Assembly (NCBI GenBank): GCA_947306845.1
Contig: CAMZHP010000164.1
Location: 1-7,419 of the forward strand
Direction of reading: 5' to 3'
Source: an uncultured Prevotellaceae bacterium
GTDB taxonomy: Bacteria; Bacteroidota; Bacteroidia; Bacteroidales; Bacteroidaceae
Length of the DNA stretch: 7,419 nt
The notes under the pieces were generated by a model. That model saw nothing but the letters and a program-made list of their open reading frames with translations. It ran no database searches and was not told the DNA's origin. A program made the position numbers and the translations under genes. Within the stretch, counting starts at the first letter, position 1. Every line of letters starts with the position of its first letter. This document shows, one piece after another, positions 6,499-7,419 of the stretch.

Positions 6499-7419
6499 AT
6501 GAAAACAATTTGCTTATATTTTGAGATCCATCAGATTGTCCATCTCAAACGTTACCGTTTCTTCGATATCGGTACCGACCATTACTACTATGATGACTTC
6601 GAGAATGAGCGCTCCATCACCGACATTGCCAACCGCTCGTATATGCCGGCGCTCAATGCGCTTGAGGAGATGATCGCTCAGCATGGCGACTATTTCAAGG
6701 TGGCCTTCTCGCTCTCTGGCACTGGCATCGAACAGCTCGAGTTCCATGCTCCGCAGGTGCTGGCCAAACTGCAGAAACTGAATGAGACGGGATGCGTGGA
6801 GTTCCTCGCAGAACCCTATTCACATGGTCTCGCCGCTCTCGCCAATGAGGCTTCGTTTGAGCGTGACGTGAAGAAACAGTGCGTCAAGATCAAGGAATAT
6901 TTCGGACAGGAGCCGAAAGTCCTGCGCAACTCTTCGCTCATCTACAGCGATGACATCGGTGGACAGGCTGCAGCCATGGGCTTCAAAGGCATGCTCACCG
7001 AGGGTGCCCGCCACGTGCTCGGATGGAAGTCTCCGCATTATGTGTACAACTGCGCCATCGCGCCCAACCTGAAGTTGCTGCTCCGTGATGTCGTCCTGAG
7101 CGATGATATCTCACTCCGCTTTAGCAACAGCGAATGGGAGGGCTATCCACTCTTCGCTGACAACTATGTGGAGCGTATTGCCAACTTCCCCGAGGAGGAA
7201 CAGGTTATCAATATCTTCATGGAACTCTCCGCACTGGGAATCGCACAGCCACTGTCTTCGAACATCCTCGAGTTCCTCAAGGCTATCCCTGCCTGCGCCA
7301 AGGAGAAGGGCATTACCTTCTCGACACCGACAGAAATCTGCATGAAGATGAAGAGCGTGGGCAACCTCGACGTGCCCGACACCCTCTCTTGGGTCGATGA
7401 GGAGCGCGACGTCAGCTGC
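6499..7419 (+). CDS. GH57 alpha-amylase-like protein, 3' end missing, catalytic residues apparently lost
   Basis: The frame is open from the ATG at 6499 to the window edge (307 residues), so the C-terminus is missing. The start MKTICLYFEIHQIVHLKRYRFFDIG matches the GH57 N-terminus with His11-Gln12 of region 1 (usually HQP). GCVEFLAEPYSHGLA (98-112) is region 2. RNSSLIYSDD (143-152) aligns to the region 3 pattern RNTELIY, whose Glu is the nucleophile, and here reads Ser146. NIFMELSALGIAQ (238-250) aligns to region 4, NIFMDYETFGEHQ, so the acid Asp becomes Glu242 and the following residues are not conserved. TLSWVDEERDVSC at the edge leads toward region 5. GH57 includes alpha-amylases and 4-alpha-glucanotransferases acting on glycogen-like glucans. 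It starts 18 bases after the glycosyltransferase stop, without a clear Shine-Dalgarno, as third gene of the operon. The family is firm, catalytic activity is doubtful. Confidence 0.9.
   Translation, partial: MKTICLYFEIHQIVHLKRYRFFDIGTDHYYYDDFENERSITDIANRSYMPALNALEEMIAQHGDYFKVAFSLSGTGIEQLEFHAPQVLAKLQKLNETGCVEFLAEPYSHGLAALANEASFERDVKKQCVKIKEYFGQEPKVLRNSSLIYSDDIGGQAAAMGFKGMLTEGARHVLGWKSPHYVYNCAIAPNLKLLLRDVVLSDDISLRFSNSEWEGYPLFADNYVERIANFPEEEQVINIFMELSALGIAQPLSSNILEFLKAIPACAKEKGITFSTPTEICMKMKSVGNLDVPDTLSWVDEERDVSC

Overview
The window looks like ordinary chromosomal DNA from a Bacteroidales bacterium, possibly of the Prevotella/Bacteroides group. Three things suggest this. Two intergenic regions carry near-perfect Bacteroidetes-type promoters (TTTG, about 20 bases, TAnnTTTG). 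Most genes lack a Shine-Dalgarno sequence and start after A-rich leaders. The gene order archaeal-type glycogen debranching enzyme, GT-B glycosyltransferase, GH57 protein is, from memory, the usual Bacteroidales glycogen locus. The genus is an inference. All genes are on the + strand, and I see no tRNA, rRNA, CRISPR array, transposon or prophage signature.

Region 1 (1-1017): the 3' part of a type I glyceraldehyde-3-phosphate dehydrogenase gene, cut by the left edge and closed by a strong intrinsic terminator. Region 2 (1018-2995): a Bacteroidetes promoter drives a MiaA-type tRNA dimethylallyltransferase, followed 47 bases later by a diacylglycerol-kinase-family protein. The two are probably co-transcribed. 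Both keep the family fold signatures but depart from consensus at well-known motifs.

Region 3 (2996-3250): a 255-base control region with no credible gene. In order it holds a 7-bp hairpin, a perfect ATGTGAT-GA-ATCACAT palindrome that may be an operator, an excellent promoter, and a bulged hairpin at the predicted 5' end of the transcript. Region 4 (3251-7419): a compact glycogen operon with gaps of 14 and 18 bases. It encodes a debranching enzyme (GDE_N plus GDE_C, 649 aa), a glycogen-synthase-like glycosyltransferase (421 aa) and the first 307 residues of a GH57 alpha-amylase-like protein, cut by the right edge.

Together the three operon genes suggest coupled synthesis and trimming of an intracellular alpha-glucan. 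The most interesting observation is that the GH57 protein appears to have lost both catalytic residues: the conserved region 3 nucleophile position is Ser and the region 4 acid position reads Glu in a degraded motif. The reading frame stays intact, so this looks like a maintained non-canonical protein rather than a decayed gene. I found no wholly new system here.
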